DNA of 64,000 nt from Symbiodinium natans (lineage: Eukaryota; Sar; Dinophyceae; Suessiales; Symbiodiniaceae), in the NCBI GenBank assembly GCA_905221605.1, contig CAJNDS010002147.1:147501-211500 (forward strand), read 5' to 3'. The position numbers were made by a program, and so were the translations under genes. The notes under the pieces are model-generated. The model saw only the letters and a program-made list of their open reading frames with translations. It made no database searches and had not been told where the DNA came from. Below, one piece after another: positions 20,453-31,522 of this stretch (within the stretch, counting starts at the first letter, position 1; the number at the start of each line of letters is the position of its first letter).

Positions 20453-21166
20453 TTGGGGTGGTGGTGGCAGCTCATCCAAGGCCTTAATCCTCGGGATGCT
20501 GGGAAGCTTGCTGGGAATCACTGTTTCCAGGACGATTCAGGGCCCACAGCAAGCTGCATGCACATCCTGGACGCAATCCTCGCATGGTGGGCCAGCGCAG
20601 ACCACGTTCCCACTTGCCACTTGCACGTGTGGAAGCTGGCCAGGGACTCGATTCTTCACAGCGATGTAAAGAACATCCTGGCCAGATACGAAAACGTTGT
20701 GCTTGCGTACCTGGCGTTTTCGGCTTGGTTGATGACAGACTCTGCGGTTCAGGTTGCTATCCTCAACAATGCTCCAAACATGATGGCCCTCTATGTCCTC
20801 GCAATCATGTGCGGCTGCACCCTGCTTTGTGAAAACCAAGCTACGCAGGTACACTATGCTCAGCTCCGGCACATCAGCACCTTACAGCGCTTGCAGGAGT
20901 CAACCTACGTCTACGGTGAGAGACCAGACCTTGCACATCAGCGCAACTTGCTCGATCAGATGATCACAAGGATGTCCAGTGGAGGAGACTATCAAACCAG
21001 GCTCCTCTACATGCCTTTGAACCCGACCTTTCAGAAGGCTGTTTTTGCTTACTTCTTCACGGCATGCGTGTCAGTCGCTACAAGACCCATCGCCGATGGA
21101 ATAAGCCTTTCAAGGCCACTCGGAGCTTTCGATACACTGGCAAACCACGCCACTGATCAGAAGTAA
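20453..21166 (+). CDS. Probable membrane-protein ORF, 3' part
   Basis: A 237-codon open frame on + without an ATG at its left end, so probably the last exon or exons of a longer gene. From about residue 35 it reads as genuine protein: an aromatic helix with His and Cys, then two hydrophobic segments (VVLAYLAFSAWLMT and NMMALYVLAIMCGC), an amphipathic helix (HYAQLRHISTLQRLQES) and another aromatic-hydrophobic stretch (KAVFAYFFTACVSV) before the stop. No family is recognised. It lies immediately right of the copia element and is followed at 33 bases by a second frame of similar style. Confidence 0.5.
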   Translation: MGWWWQLIQGLNPRDAGKLAGNHCFQDDSGPTASCMHILDAILAWWASADHVPTCHLHVWKLARDSILHSDVKNILARYENVVLAYLAFSAWLMTDSAVQVAILNNAPNMMALYVLAIMCGCTLLCENQATQVHYAQLRHISTLQRLQESTYVYGERPDLAHQRNLLDQMITRMSSGGDYQTRLLYMPLNPTFQKAVFAYFFTACVSVATRPIADGISLSRPLGAFDTLANHATDQK

Positions 21167-21198
21167 GGATTGGGCATGACCAATTCAGTATTTAATAT

Positions 21199-21417
21199 GT
21201 GCAAAGCGCATCTGAACACCAATGGTACTTTTTTCGTATCACCCACGCCTGCGTTGCTATCCGGTTGCCGCTTTACGCGCCCGAGCATGAGCAACTCATC
21301 CGGCATGCTGCTAAGCAGCTGCAAGGCACTGGCCAAGCTTTCTATGGAATGTCTAACCGAAACTCATCTTTGAAGAAGCTTGCTGACACAAATCAAGCAA
21401 CTATCACATTTTCATGA
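21199..21417 (+). pseudogene. Frame-shifted continuation or fragment
   Basis: A 72-codon frame on + with protein-like composition (LPLYAPEHEQLIRHAAKQLQ, then GQAFYGMSNRNSSLKKLAD). It follows the membrane-protein ORF in a different frame and could be a separate exon or a frameshifted C-terminus. Confidence 0.35.
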
Positions 21418-21479
21418 CTTCTCCTATCGAAGGATCATAGAGAACCCGGTTGTACCATTTGCTTAAGCAGAATCATAAA

Positions 21480-21960
21480 TGTATAAATGTATATCTATCT
21501 AAATCTATATATGTATATATATATATATATATATATCTGAGGGAGAGAGGGCTTTTCTCATTTGTTATTGAGATCACCTTTTTTGTTTGATACATATATA
21601 TATATATATATAGAGAGAATTGAATGGATTGAGTTTTTTTTAGGATTATATATTTTCAGAAAGAGATCTCAAATAATAATAAGGTTGGGTTCTGGATTCT
21701 AATGGAGTATTTCTAGATATATGAATAATATGAGCTTCGATAAACCAATTGATTTGGAAATTAAGATCGATATCTACAAAAATTTGCATTCGATAATATA
21801 TTTTTAAATATGAAAATCGACTTCTCGAATGGTTCAGTATATAAATAAATATATATATATATATATGGTAGCATATATATATATATATACATATTAGTAT
21901 ATGTATGTATATATATATATACATATTAGTATATCTTTGAACACGAAAATTTTCAAAAAA
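21480..21960. repeat. (TA)n-rich, AT-rich block
   Basis: Five or more (TA)n tracts in strongly AT-rich DNA, in sharp contrast with both neighbours. Marks the boundary between the retroelement region and the TTTAGGG landscape. Confidence 0.85.
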
Positions 21961-22047
21961 ACCCAAACAGCCGTTTGGAAACCTCTATTCAGAAGATGAA
22001 GTTCTTTGCATGAAGCAGCAGGTGTTTGTGCATAAACCATCAAAACC

Positions 22048-22086
<39 letters not shown>

Positions 22087-22273
22087 ACCCTAAACCCTAA
22101 ACCCTAAACCCTAAACCCTAAACCCTAAACCCGCAAACACCTGGGCTCCAGAGCAGCTGGCTTTGTTTGGGTGCTTTGAGGGCAGCCAACTGATACGATG
22201 AGGCCGGGTGAGTCGCCATGTGCTGTATGGCGAAACCGTTTTGGGGTTTAGGGTTTAGGGTTTAGGGGGCTCT

Positions 22274-22365
22274 TAGTAGGGAATGAGGGAAGTGGGTACC
22301 TCATATTCCTCTATATGTACCATGGAAGGGATTCATTCGGGTATCGGGTTCCCTCACTCCCTACT
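22274..22365. repeat. Foldback element
   Basis: Ends AGTAGGGAATGAGGGA and TCCCTCACTCCCTACT are near-perfect inverted repeats. The same terminal words recur at 36.39 kb and in part at 25.1 kb. Confidence 0.7.
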
Positions 22366-22684
22366 ATGGGCACCTGGCGGTGGACTTGAAGCAGCTGCTT
22401 TCGGTTGAGCCAATCTATGCCCATACCAAAGCTACAGAGCAGCCTCCCGGAAACCCTCCCAACAGTGTGTGAACCACCGTGAGCTTTAAAGCCTTTCAAA
22501 ACCCTAAAGCTTAAAGCCTAAGCCCCAAACCCCTGAACCCTTAACCTGAAACCCTAAGCCCCCAAGCCTCTCAGCCCCTAAACCCCGAACCCCCTAACCC
22601 CCTAACTCCCTAAGCTCTAAACCCTAAAACCTAAACCCTAAACCCTAAACCCTGAACCCTGAACCCTTTAAACCTTAAACCAGC

Positions 22685-22750
22685 ACCCGGAGGCGGTAAC
22701 TCTGCGCCTGCCTGGCGCTTATGATGTCAGCAGCATTGATGTTGGGTTTC
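22685..22750 (+). CDS. Possible exon
   Basis: Between a CCCTAAA array and a TTTAGGG array. One + frame gives HPEAVTLRLPGAYDVSSIDV. No clear splice sites chosen; function unknown. Confidence 0.3.
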
Positions 22751-23739
22751 GGGTCTAGGAGCCAAAAGGGGGTTTTCATGAGGGATTAAAGGTTTAGGGT
22801 TTAGGGTTTAGGGATTTAGGTTTTGCGGGTCCAGAGGTGGCTGGGCAAAGGTGTGGGGGGTGATGTTCAGGGCCGGGGAGGGGGGCGGGGGGGGTGGAGG
22901 GGGGTGGGGGGTGGGGGGGGGGGTGGGTGGGGGGGTTTGGGCCTTGGGGCTTGCGGACTTGGGGCGTTTCGTGAGTTGAAGGTACGGTGTGCGGGGTTTG
23001 GGATTCCCATGGGTCCCATGGTCTCTTTAGATTGTACTTGAACCCAAGGGATTGTTAACGTTTTTTGTGCTTTGAGGGGTCTATTCTTGAGTTCAGGGTT
23101 TAGCACAAGGGGCATTCGTTTTGCCAGCACGGTTGGATGAGAGGTGCTCGCTTGCAATGTCATGCGCTTGTTGCTGTCTGCTGAGGAAGCGAACCTAACT
23201 GTAGTTTCGTCTTCCTGGCATGTTTTTTGATTTCATCCGTTTGCCTGGCCGCAGGGCACTGTGTGCGTGAATGGTGCAGCATGTTGCGCTGTTGTCACGG
23301 GTGTCGGGAGTTGCTTTGCTTGCGACACAGAAGCGCAGCTTGAACAAGAACCTTGTGAGTCTTAATCACCACCATAAGCATGCGCAGAACTTGCACAACG
23401 CAGCGTCACCTGTCTGTTCGAGAAGGGTTTCTCGTATCTTGCCAGATCTGGCAGCTCAACTCCGTCATGGAGCTGCTTGCTGGACTGATCTCTGGCATCA
23501 CAGGTGGGGGCGGTCTTGGGTTTCAAAAGGGCAAAGAGCAACTGCCCAAGAGACCTTGTTCTACTTCCATAGGCCCTTAAACCCCAAACCCTAAAGCCCG
23601 ATAGTTCAGCTGATCCCAAAACCCTTAAATCTCATGCCCTAAACCTCAAACGCTAAACCTTAAACCCTAAACCTAAGCCCTAAACCCTAAACCCTAAACC
23701 CTAAGCCTAAGCCCTAAACCCTGAACCCGAGACCTAAAG

Positions 23740-23831
23740 GGGTTCTTTCTGCGGCTGCCTCCGGTCTCCGCGAGCCCAGGTGCTGCCTATGAGGTCTTCG
23801 GATACAACCGCAAGCGTGCACCCAAGAATGG
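23740..23831 (+). CDS. Probable internal exon
   Basis: Preceded by CCTAAAG and followed by GG|GTTCAGGGTTAAGGG. Translates to FFLRLPPVSASPGAAYEVFG and on to a basic end. CCCTAAA array on the left, TTTAGGG array on the right. Family not recognised. Confidence 0.4.
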
Positions 23832-24149
23832 GTTCAGGGTTAAGGGTTTAGGGTTTGGGGCTTCGGGTTTAGGGTTTAGGGTGTAGGGTTCGGGTTTTGG
23901 GTTTATTGGACCCTTCCAAAGCCCTAAACCTGCTCTGCCGTGTCCACCACAAGGTGTGTCCAAGGACAGTTTCTTGACATCAGCTTATTCGTCTAGGGTT
24001 TAGGGTTTAGGGTTAGGGTTTAGGGTTCGGGGCTTGAGGAACGTGGCTCTTGAAGTGCTTAGGGTGCCCAATTCCCCAATTCCCTACCAGGTCACGCACT
24101 CAAACCCCATGGAGCCCTGTACCCTAGAACAAAGACCCTCAACCCTAGA

Positions 24150-24240
24150 CTTTAAGCCCTAAACCCTAAACCCTAAACCCTAAACCCTAAACCCTAAACC
24201 CTAAACCCTAAACCCTAAACCCTAAACCCTCGACCCTCAA
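24150..24240. repeat. (CCCTAAA)n array left of an exon island
   Basis: About twelve units, then degenerate units ending AACCCTAGTCTC, which is the inverse of GAGACTAGGGTT at the start of the array at 24.32 kb. The complementarity therefore extends beyond the heptamers. Confidence 0.85.
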
Positions 24241-24254
24241 CCCTAGTCTCCAAG

Positions 24255-24318
24255 CTTGAACTGCTGAGCCGGAGCCGAACCCACTCGCACTTCAGTCAAA
24301 GGCTCGCAGGAGAAGTTC
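24255..24318 (+). CDS. Probable internal exon between inverted arrays
   Basis: AAG| acceptor at 24254 and donor GTTTGAGAC at 24319. Translates to LELLSRSRTHSHFSQRLAGE. Sits in the centre of a near-perfect CCCTAAA/TTTAGGG inverted pair. Confidence 0.4.
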
Positions 24319-24324
24319 GTTTGA

Positions 24325-24412
24325 GACTAGGGTTAAGGGTTTAGGGTTTAGGGTTTAGGGTTTAGGGTTTAGGGTTTAGGGTTTAGGGTTTAGGGTTTAG
24401 GGTTTAGGGTTT
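24325..24412. repeat. (TTTAGGG)n array right of an exon island
   Basis: About twelve uninterrupted heptamers at the 5' end of the following intron. Confidence 0.9.
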
Positions 24413-24538
24413 ATGGACCTGGTCATACCGCAAAAGCGCTTTCGACTGACCCACCCCCAAGCGAGGGTTGTTACCATAGTTTTCCTATCCTTCAACCCTA
24501 TACCCACTTGTAAGCACCTCCCAATGAAACCCCCACAG

Positions 24539-24620
24539 CATGGCCTCTGCGCCTGAGGAATTTCCAGTATGACCGACGTCAGCGGACCATCTTCGAGTAT
24601 CAGCTGTCGGACAGACCCTT
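24539..24620 (+). CDS. Probable internal exon
   Basis: Follows a CCCCCACAG acceptor. Translates to WPLRLRNFQYDRRQRTIFEY and on for about 7 residues. 3' end not resolved. Strongly protein-like; family not recognised. Confidence 0.4.
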
Positions 24621-25176
24621 GAGAGCTTTGCCGATCCCTACCCCTACAACCCCTAAAGCCCCTAAAGCCCCTACAGCCCCTAAAGACCCCACACCCCTAG
24701 CCCTGAAAACCCAAGCCCAAGCCCTCCTAATACCGAAAAAGCCTCCGCTCGCAGGCCTTAATTCTTAGGCCCTGAAGCGGCAGGCCTCAACCTCAGGGTC
24801 CAGCTTGGAGGTTCTGGGGTTCTTATAATGTAGGGTTTAGGGTTTAGGGTTTAGGGTTGAGGGTTGAGGGTTGAGGGTTGAGGGTTTAGGGTTTCGGGGT
24901 ACTTTTCGGTAGGGTCATGGTTAGGGTAACCATGGTTCGAGGCCTACTAAAAGAGAGTGCTTGTAACCCTACTTTCAAATACCCATGAACTTAAGCAAAG
25001 CTACAATCATGCGGTGGCCGCCTACTCATCTTGTGGTATCTCTTTTTTCCAAGGTGCTATGTGGCAAGGGACCCAGGGGGCCTTATATATACCCTTTAAG
25101 GGATTTTATAGGGTACCTCATTGCCCCTTGAAGGGATTATATAGGGTACCTCATTCCCCCATTCCCTACTAACCAG

Positions 25177-25277
25177 CAGTGAGATTGAGGGCCCATGCTT
25201 GAACGTGAAGATCGGCTGTCTGGTGCTGGAAGACCCCCCAGGCCAGAGCCCCCCAAAAACCCACTGGCTTCTGACAG
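25177..25277 (+). CDS. Probable internal exon
   Basis: Acceptor CTAACCAG, donor ACAG|GTTCAG. Includes SEIEGPCLNVKIGCLVLEDP. The preceding intron ends in a copy of the AGTAGGGAATGAGG foldback family. Confidence 0.45.
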
Positions 25278-25361
25278 GTTCAGCGTTTACGGTTTTAAAC
25301 CCGAAACCTTAAACCCTAAACCCTAAACCCTAAACCCTAAACCCCCCTGTAAAGCCCTAAG

Positions 25362-25479
25362 CTTCGAATCCCTGAAACGCGTCAGGAGATGCGCATCAAG
25401 CAGGCGGACCTCTGGCGACGAGATGTGCGTGATGCCATCCAGTGCTGGCCTGAGCCCGTCAACCTCGCTGACATGGGGG
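25362..25479 (+). CDS. Probable internal exon
   Basis: Open + frame with strongly protein-like composition (RQEMRIKQADLWRRDVRDAI, then CWPEPVNLADM). Donor GGG|GTTGTTTCGG at 25480, followed by a TTTAGGG array; a CCCTAAA array ends just before. The acceptor may be at 25361 or 25385. Function not recognised. Confidence 0.5.
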
Positions 25480-26339
25480 GTTGTTTCGGATTTAGGGTTT
25501 AGGGTTTAGGGTTTAGGGGTTTAGGGTTTAGGGTTTAGGGTGTCTCTTGCTGGGGTTCTGTTTGGAATGAGTCTGCTTGGAATCTGACAGGGGACCTTTG
25601 TTTTGCAGTATCGCTGCGGGTGCATGAGTTAAGGAACAAAAGACGAGCTTTCTAGTTCCAGTATGGAGTTTAGAAGTACGTGCCTGAAATCCTTTCGTAA
25701 GACTGTCACGGGATACATACGGTGACCGATTCCCAACTTCACTACTAAGATCTAGAAAGCAACTTGCCGTAGTCAGGAAGCCCATAAGTATGGCCCTCAT
25801 TAATGTTCCTGAACAGGAATCCAGCATAGAAGCTCAACATCTAATTCGCACGGTTAGTTTCGCGCACCAAATGAAGATAGTACATGTGGGGTTGTTCATG
25901 AAGACTTCAACCTGCAGAAGTCCTGTCGACGGTTACCAATTTCAATGCTTGTCATCGGCCCTACCTGGCACGTGCAGAGGCTTTGAGTGTTGAGGCTTTT
26001 CGTGTCGGTCCATACACCCCCCGTCCCCCCTTCCCAAACCCCCTGAAGAAACGGAGGCCCCCCCAAAATGAGCCCCCCCCTCTTTTGAAGGAGCCATTAG
26101 AAAGGAAGCCCGTGAACCTCAAGCCTAAACCCTATCCCTAAACCCTATCCCTAAACCCTAGAGCCTACACCTTAAACCCTAAACCCTAAATCCTAAACCC
26201 CCAAAATGACCCCTTCCCCACCCCCCCCCCCGCGCCCTAAAAGTTAGAGAGGAAGCCCTTAAAGCCCCGAAAGGAAGGTCGCAGAGGAGGCCCCTTAAAA
26301 GGGAAGGAGGCCCCTTGAACCCAAAGAAGCCCTTTCATG

Positions 26340-26600
26340 AAGCACCTCATTACACGTCTACATCTCTGTACATACATGTGTGTGTAGAAACATATAACGT
26401 GCATACTACCACAAACAAGGTGTATATAAACAAAACATATAGACATACGTATATATTGTATACGTGTATGTTTACACACATATATATATGTATATATAAT
26501 ATATATAGAAAGATAAATATAGATATCGGTATAGATATAGATGTATGTACGTATGTCTGTCTGTCTGTCTGTCTGTATGTATGTATGTATGAGGGGGGCA
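26340..26600. repeat. AT-rich microsatellite block
   Basis: TA, TGTA and TCTG short tandem repeats in AT-rich DNA, with no gene seen. Confidence 0.8.
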
Positions 26601-28456
26601 ATGTTTGATCAGTTCACGGCCTGTCCCAGGCTGACGCCCAAGAAGATGGAGGCATGCCGTGGAGCTGCGGTTCATGGGTTACCGTTGGCTCCTAAACCCT
26701 AAAAACTAAACCCTAAACACTAAACCCTAAACCCAAAACCCAAAACCCCAAACCCTAAACCCTTAACCCTAAACCCTCAACCAATTGTTTTTAGGGTTTA
26801 CGGTGGTCGTGCTCAGGCACTAAACACTAAACCCTAAACCGCAAACCTTGAAGCCCTAAACCCCAAACACGAAACCCTAAACCCCAAACCCGAGACCTTA
26901 AAAACCCGACACGCTAAACACGAGTTGCAGCGGCTATCGCTCTTGGGTTTGGACTTTGAGCACGATTTAACCGGGCTTAGGCTGTCGGCCCCAAGGAAGG
27001 TTATAGCCATGGCTACTCTACTTCTAGCCCTACGTGCCAAGTAGATCCGAAGTCCTGAGCTATAAATTCCAGGCAAACTCTTCTGTAGTTGCAGTGTGCT
27101 CCATTTAACGTTGCATAAAAGGGCTGTGGCAACTGCATGTTCAATTCCTCAACAGCATTGCCCTTCATGCAAAACAAAATTCCCTGCTCCCACATTCTAC
27201 ACGTTTTGTTGAATACATCAAATCCAAAAGTGTTGTGTATATAGAATCCAAAAGCTGATGTGGTTTATGTGGCACCCAAACAATGTTGTTTGTATAGAAC
27301 CCTAAGCCCTAAGCCCTAAGCCCTAAGCCCTGAACCCTAAGCCCTAAACCCTAAACCCTAAACCCTAAACCCTAAACCCTAAACCCATACGCAGGTCTAC
27401 CTGCTGGTCATCGCCATGGAGCTGACCGGCGCAGGATGCTGCCTGTGCAAGGCCCGGCGAGGGATGAGGGCCTGACTTGGGGTACTTTTTTGCCCTGCTT
27501 CTAAGGACCCGCAAGCCCTAAACCCTAAACCCTAAACCCTAAACCCTAAACCCTAAACCCTAAACCCTAAACCCTAAACCCTACTGAACCCTAAACCCTA
27601 AACCCTACTAAACCATAAACCCTAAGCCCTAAACCCTGAACCCTAAACCCTAAGGTTTGGCGTTGAGTCAGCTCTTGAAAGGGGCCGGATGTAGAGGCGG
27701 GGGTTCCTGCGAGTTTCGGGCCAGGGGTGGTGAGGGCTGAGTAGGTCTTCTCTCGGCTTGCATTTCCTGCAACATTCCGTGAACAACCTCCCATAGAGCT
27801 CTTAGCGCAGGTCTACCTGAAGTGAAAGCCAGTCCAACATTGAATGTTAAGGCAAATGAACGATAACGTAGGAGCACCAATCTAGACTCCCATGGTACCA
27901 AAGAATGCGGCTAGAAAAGATCAGCAGAATGTAGGCCCAAACGGGAGAACGCACGTTGTTGATCGTTACTATGATTTGTTTATGAGCCCAATATCAAACC
28001 CGTTGTAGATGTTGAAGTCAAGGGAAACGAACACAGACGACACATGTGATGGACGAAATCTCAAGGTCGCAAGGTACAGGCAGTACAAAGTGAAAGGTAT
28101 TCAGCAAAGAACAAAGACCAGAATAAGATTTGTGGTCTCTTGATATCAGAATCTGCGAATATGATACTGTAATAAGAAAGCAGAATAAGAAAACATATAA
28201 TTCACCGATGCTTAAGGTGGTTGATTGATCGTTGGAACTCACTGGCTGTCGCCGCTCGTTGTCCGCATTCTGTGGTTGAGTCTGTGCCGTCGGAGAACTG
28301 GTATAGCTGCATGGCAGTTCTACTTCCTAGGCAAGCCCCGAGTCCCTAAACCCTAAACCCTAAACCCTAAAGCCAAAAGCCTAAACCCTAAACCCTAAAC
28401 CGTAAACCCTAAACCCTAAACCCTAAACCCTAAACCCTAAAAAGAAATGTCTGCAG

Positions 28457-28529
28457 AGGGGAGGATCCCTCCTGGGGCTCCTCCATGGATGGTAGCTGCG
28501 GGCGTCCTGTCCTCAGCTCCTGCAAGGAG
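28457..28529 (+). CDS. Probable internal exon with GTTTAGGG donor
   Basis: CTGCAG acceptor; the donor is the first heptamer of a TTTAGGG array (GAG|GTTTAGGG). Two frames are open across the 73 bases, so the protein sequence is not settled. CCCTAAA array to the left. Confidence 0.4.
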
Positions 28530-29069
28530 GTTTAGGGTTTAGGGTTTAGGGTTTAGGGTTTAGGGTTTAGGCTGAGGGTTTGGCGTTGTACATTGGACCC
28601 TTAAGGTTGTGATTTTGGGTTTTGGGGGAAACCTTTTTGAGAGATCCTTCAGGTAAAATATGGGCCCGACTAGGAGTACATGAAGGGAAGCCTTTCGGGG
28701 TACAACCCTCGGCGGGGCAGGCTCTCGGCACTGAAGCTACAGCTCCCCGAGCCTAAACCCTAAACCCCAAACCCCAAACCCTAAACCCTAACCCCTAAAC
28801 CCTAAACCCTAAACCCTAAACCCTAAACCCTAAACCCTAAACCCTAAACCCTAAACCCTAAACCCTAACCCTAAACCCTAAACCCTACACCCTAAACCCA
28901 ACAAAGGCAACCCCCACTCGCTGAATCTGGTGAGCGTGGGCTGCACCAGGTTCTCGCCGTGTGCAGCTGCATCTCGACGCGGCCTCGGATTCATCTAGAC
29001 ATATCACTTCAAGGACTTCACAGGGTTTAGGGTCTAGGGTTTGGGGTTTAGGGTCTTCAATATGGCCCA

Positions 29070-29260
29070 TACAGTAGTATGATGGTATACTAATTGAATA
29101 AGATATAGCAATGTAACAACCCTCTCATATAATGGAAGAAAAGAGATTCAACAAAATTATATAGTAATGCAGTAATAAAGCAATATCATACTGTGGGAAT
29201 GTCAGAATATAATCGTATCATGCTATAAATGTAATACTGTAATGAAATACCCCCCCCAAA
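29070..29260. other. AT-rich island, no gene
   Basis: Strongly AT-rich, with repeated AGTAAT and ATACTGTAAT words. A similar word (GATACTGTAATAA) occurs near 28.16 kb. Possibly an old insertion. Confidence 0.4.
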
Positions 29261-30387
29261 CCTTAAGACCTCATTGCTTTTCTAACCCTGAGCTGAGCTC
29301 AGGTACTTATTCCTCGCGCTTTGGTTCGGCCTCCACGCTTTCGTGGCCGCGCAGGCGTACAAGGCGAACCCTGCTTTCAAAGGGTTTAGGGTTTAGGGTT
29401 TAGGGTTTAGGGTTTAGGCAGTTTAGGCTTTAGGCTTTGGGGTTTCAAAGGAGGGCAAAGGAAGGCATTTCTGTTGCTTTAGGTTTTTTGGGGGTTTAGG
29501 TTCAAGGGGTTGGAGTTCGGCTGGGGTGGGGCTGCGCCTACTGAGTCGCAGAGACCCCCAGCCGAAAACCCGCCTAAGCCCTCACCTTGAAACCCAAGCT
29601 CTCCACCCCTAACCCTGAACCCTCAACTCGGCACGTAGCAGCTTCCTCTTCCCAGAGAAGGGCCCAATACGAAACCCTAAGCCCAAAACCAAAAACACCC
29701 TCCTCTGGGCTCGGTTCTGTGCCGTAGGCGGGCAGTTGACCTCTACACCCGCCACTTCCATAAAACCCCAAAACCCTAAACCCCCAAACCCCAAACCTCC
29801 AAAACCCTGAGCCCAAAGCAGCCCGACAAGCGTAGCCGGCCAGGGCTTTAGGGTGGGGATGCTAGTATAACAGTCCCTTTTTAGGGATTAGAATAGCGGG
29901 GTACTAGAATCCCCCCTAAGCCGTAAACCCTTACTAAACCCTAAACCCTAAACCCTAAGCCCTGAACCCTACACCCTGAAGCCTAAACCCTAAACCCTAA
30001 ACCCTAAACCCTAAACCCTAAACCCTTAACCATAAACCCTACTAAGGACTCTTAGTACACGAGGGAACATCCCAAGGTGCGCATCTTGACGCAGTTGGTC
30101 AGGCTGCCCATCCCTTCGCCCTCCAGCTCAGACGGCTTTCGTGCGGTTTCCTTTTCTGCCTTTTAGGGTTTAGGGTTTAGGGTTTAGGGGCTTGGGTTTA
30201 GGGCCCCAGAACCCCACACTCCCGACACGCACCCCCCAAGCTACCCAAGCTCACTAGACTCCCTATAACGTTCCCGAACTCCTCAAAATCCCCTAAACCC
30301 CCCCAAAATCTCCCAAAATTTGCCTAAACTCCCTTAAACTCCCCTAAGCTCCCCAAACACCGTGAAGACCCCAGCCACGGAACCCAG

Positions 30388-30479
30388 GTGGAGTCACATG
30401 GAGGCCGCGAGAACCTATGGCTCCGACTACGAGAGCTGCTGGGACTCTTCCGGACCCTCCAGAGCCCTCAGAGCTTTGG
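30388..30479 (+). CDS. Probable internal exon with GTTTAGGG donor
   Basis: Acceptor AACCCAG at 30387, donor TTTGG|GTTTAGGG at 30480. The frame gives VESHGGRENLWLRLRELLGL and a further 10 residues, leucine-rich and helical. Length 92 bases, ending in phase 2. Confidence 0.5.
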
Positions 30480-31373
30480 GTTTAGGGTTTAGGGGTTTAA
30501 GGTTTAGGGTTTAGGGTTTGGGGTTTAGGCTTTAGGGTTGGGATGCTCCCCCTTATACGAACAGTTGTTAATAGGGGTACGATAATCCCGATTAAGGAGT
30601 GCTAGTATGGGGTTTAGGGGTCTAGGTTTTAGGGCTGCAGGGTTTAGGGCTTGGGGGGCTAAAGGTTGGGTGTTTAGGGTTTGGCCGGGCCTCTGCAGGG
30701 TGAATGGTGAAGGGTTTCGGGGGCTTTCGGCTGGAAAGAGTTCAGAGAGAAGGGGCGTTTCTGGGGTTCAGGGGCGTACGGCCTTCTTGGGAGTTTAGGC
30801 GTTCAGGGCTTCAAGGCCGTTTGGGTGTCTAGGATTTATTGCCCTGATCCCTGCGCCCGAAACGCATTCAAGTTGCTCCGAAACTGACACCTAGACCCCG
30901 AACTCCAGGCTCGACACTCTAACTTGCTAAGACCCTAAGCCCTAAGCCCGAAAGCCACTTAACCTAAGTTACCAGAAGATGGGCTTATTTTCGGGATTTA
31001 GGGTTTGAGCTTGGGTTGCCTCACTATGAGACTCAGCTTGTGAAGGAACTCCATGTAAGCGACAATGAGAAGGAAGCATAATACAGGAAGTTCTTTACAT
31101 TAGGCTCCCTGCTTGGGCCCCCTATTCATAGTATGGTATTTTTAAAAGAAGGACTCCTCAAAAGATCCCCTACTGTAGAGCAGGAAACCTATGTTATTCA
31201 TTCTAGATCCGCATTACAGTGCTTGATTTTGTGAAGTCAAGTTCTTTAAGGGCAAACCGGTGACAGGTGCTTTTGTTTAAGTTCCCTAAGCCCTACACCT
31301 GAAAGCCTAAAACCCTAAGACCTAGCCCTAAACCCTAAACCCTAAACCCTAAACCCTAAACCCTAAACCCTAA

Positions 31374-31522
31374 ACCCTAGACCCTAGACCCTAGACCCTA
31401 GACCCTAGACCCTAGACCCTAGACCCTAGACCCTAGACCCTAGACCCTAGACCCTAGACCCTAGACCCTAGACCCTAGACCCTAGACCCTAGGACCCTAG
31501 ACCCTAGGACCCTAGACCCTAG
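31374..31522. repeat. Homogenised (CCCTAGA)n variant tract
   Basis: About twenty near-identical CCCTAGA heptamers joined directly to CCCTAAA units. The variant has spread as a block rather than at random, which points to local unit amplification. Confidence 0.9.

Noticed and set aside
22823-23041. Gly-rich ORF in the G-rich stretch at 22.86-22.93 kb
   Set aside because: Translation of a low-complexity G tract; no other coding sign.
26315-26608. ORFs in the AT-rich microsatellite block
   Set aside because: Tyr/Ile/Cys/Val repeats are produced by TA, TGTA and TCTG repeats on either strand.
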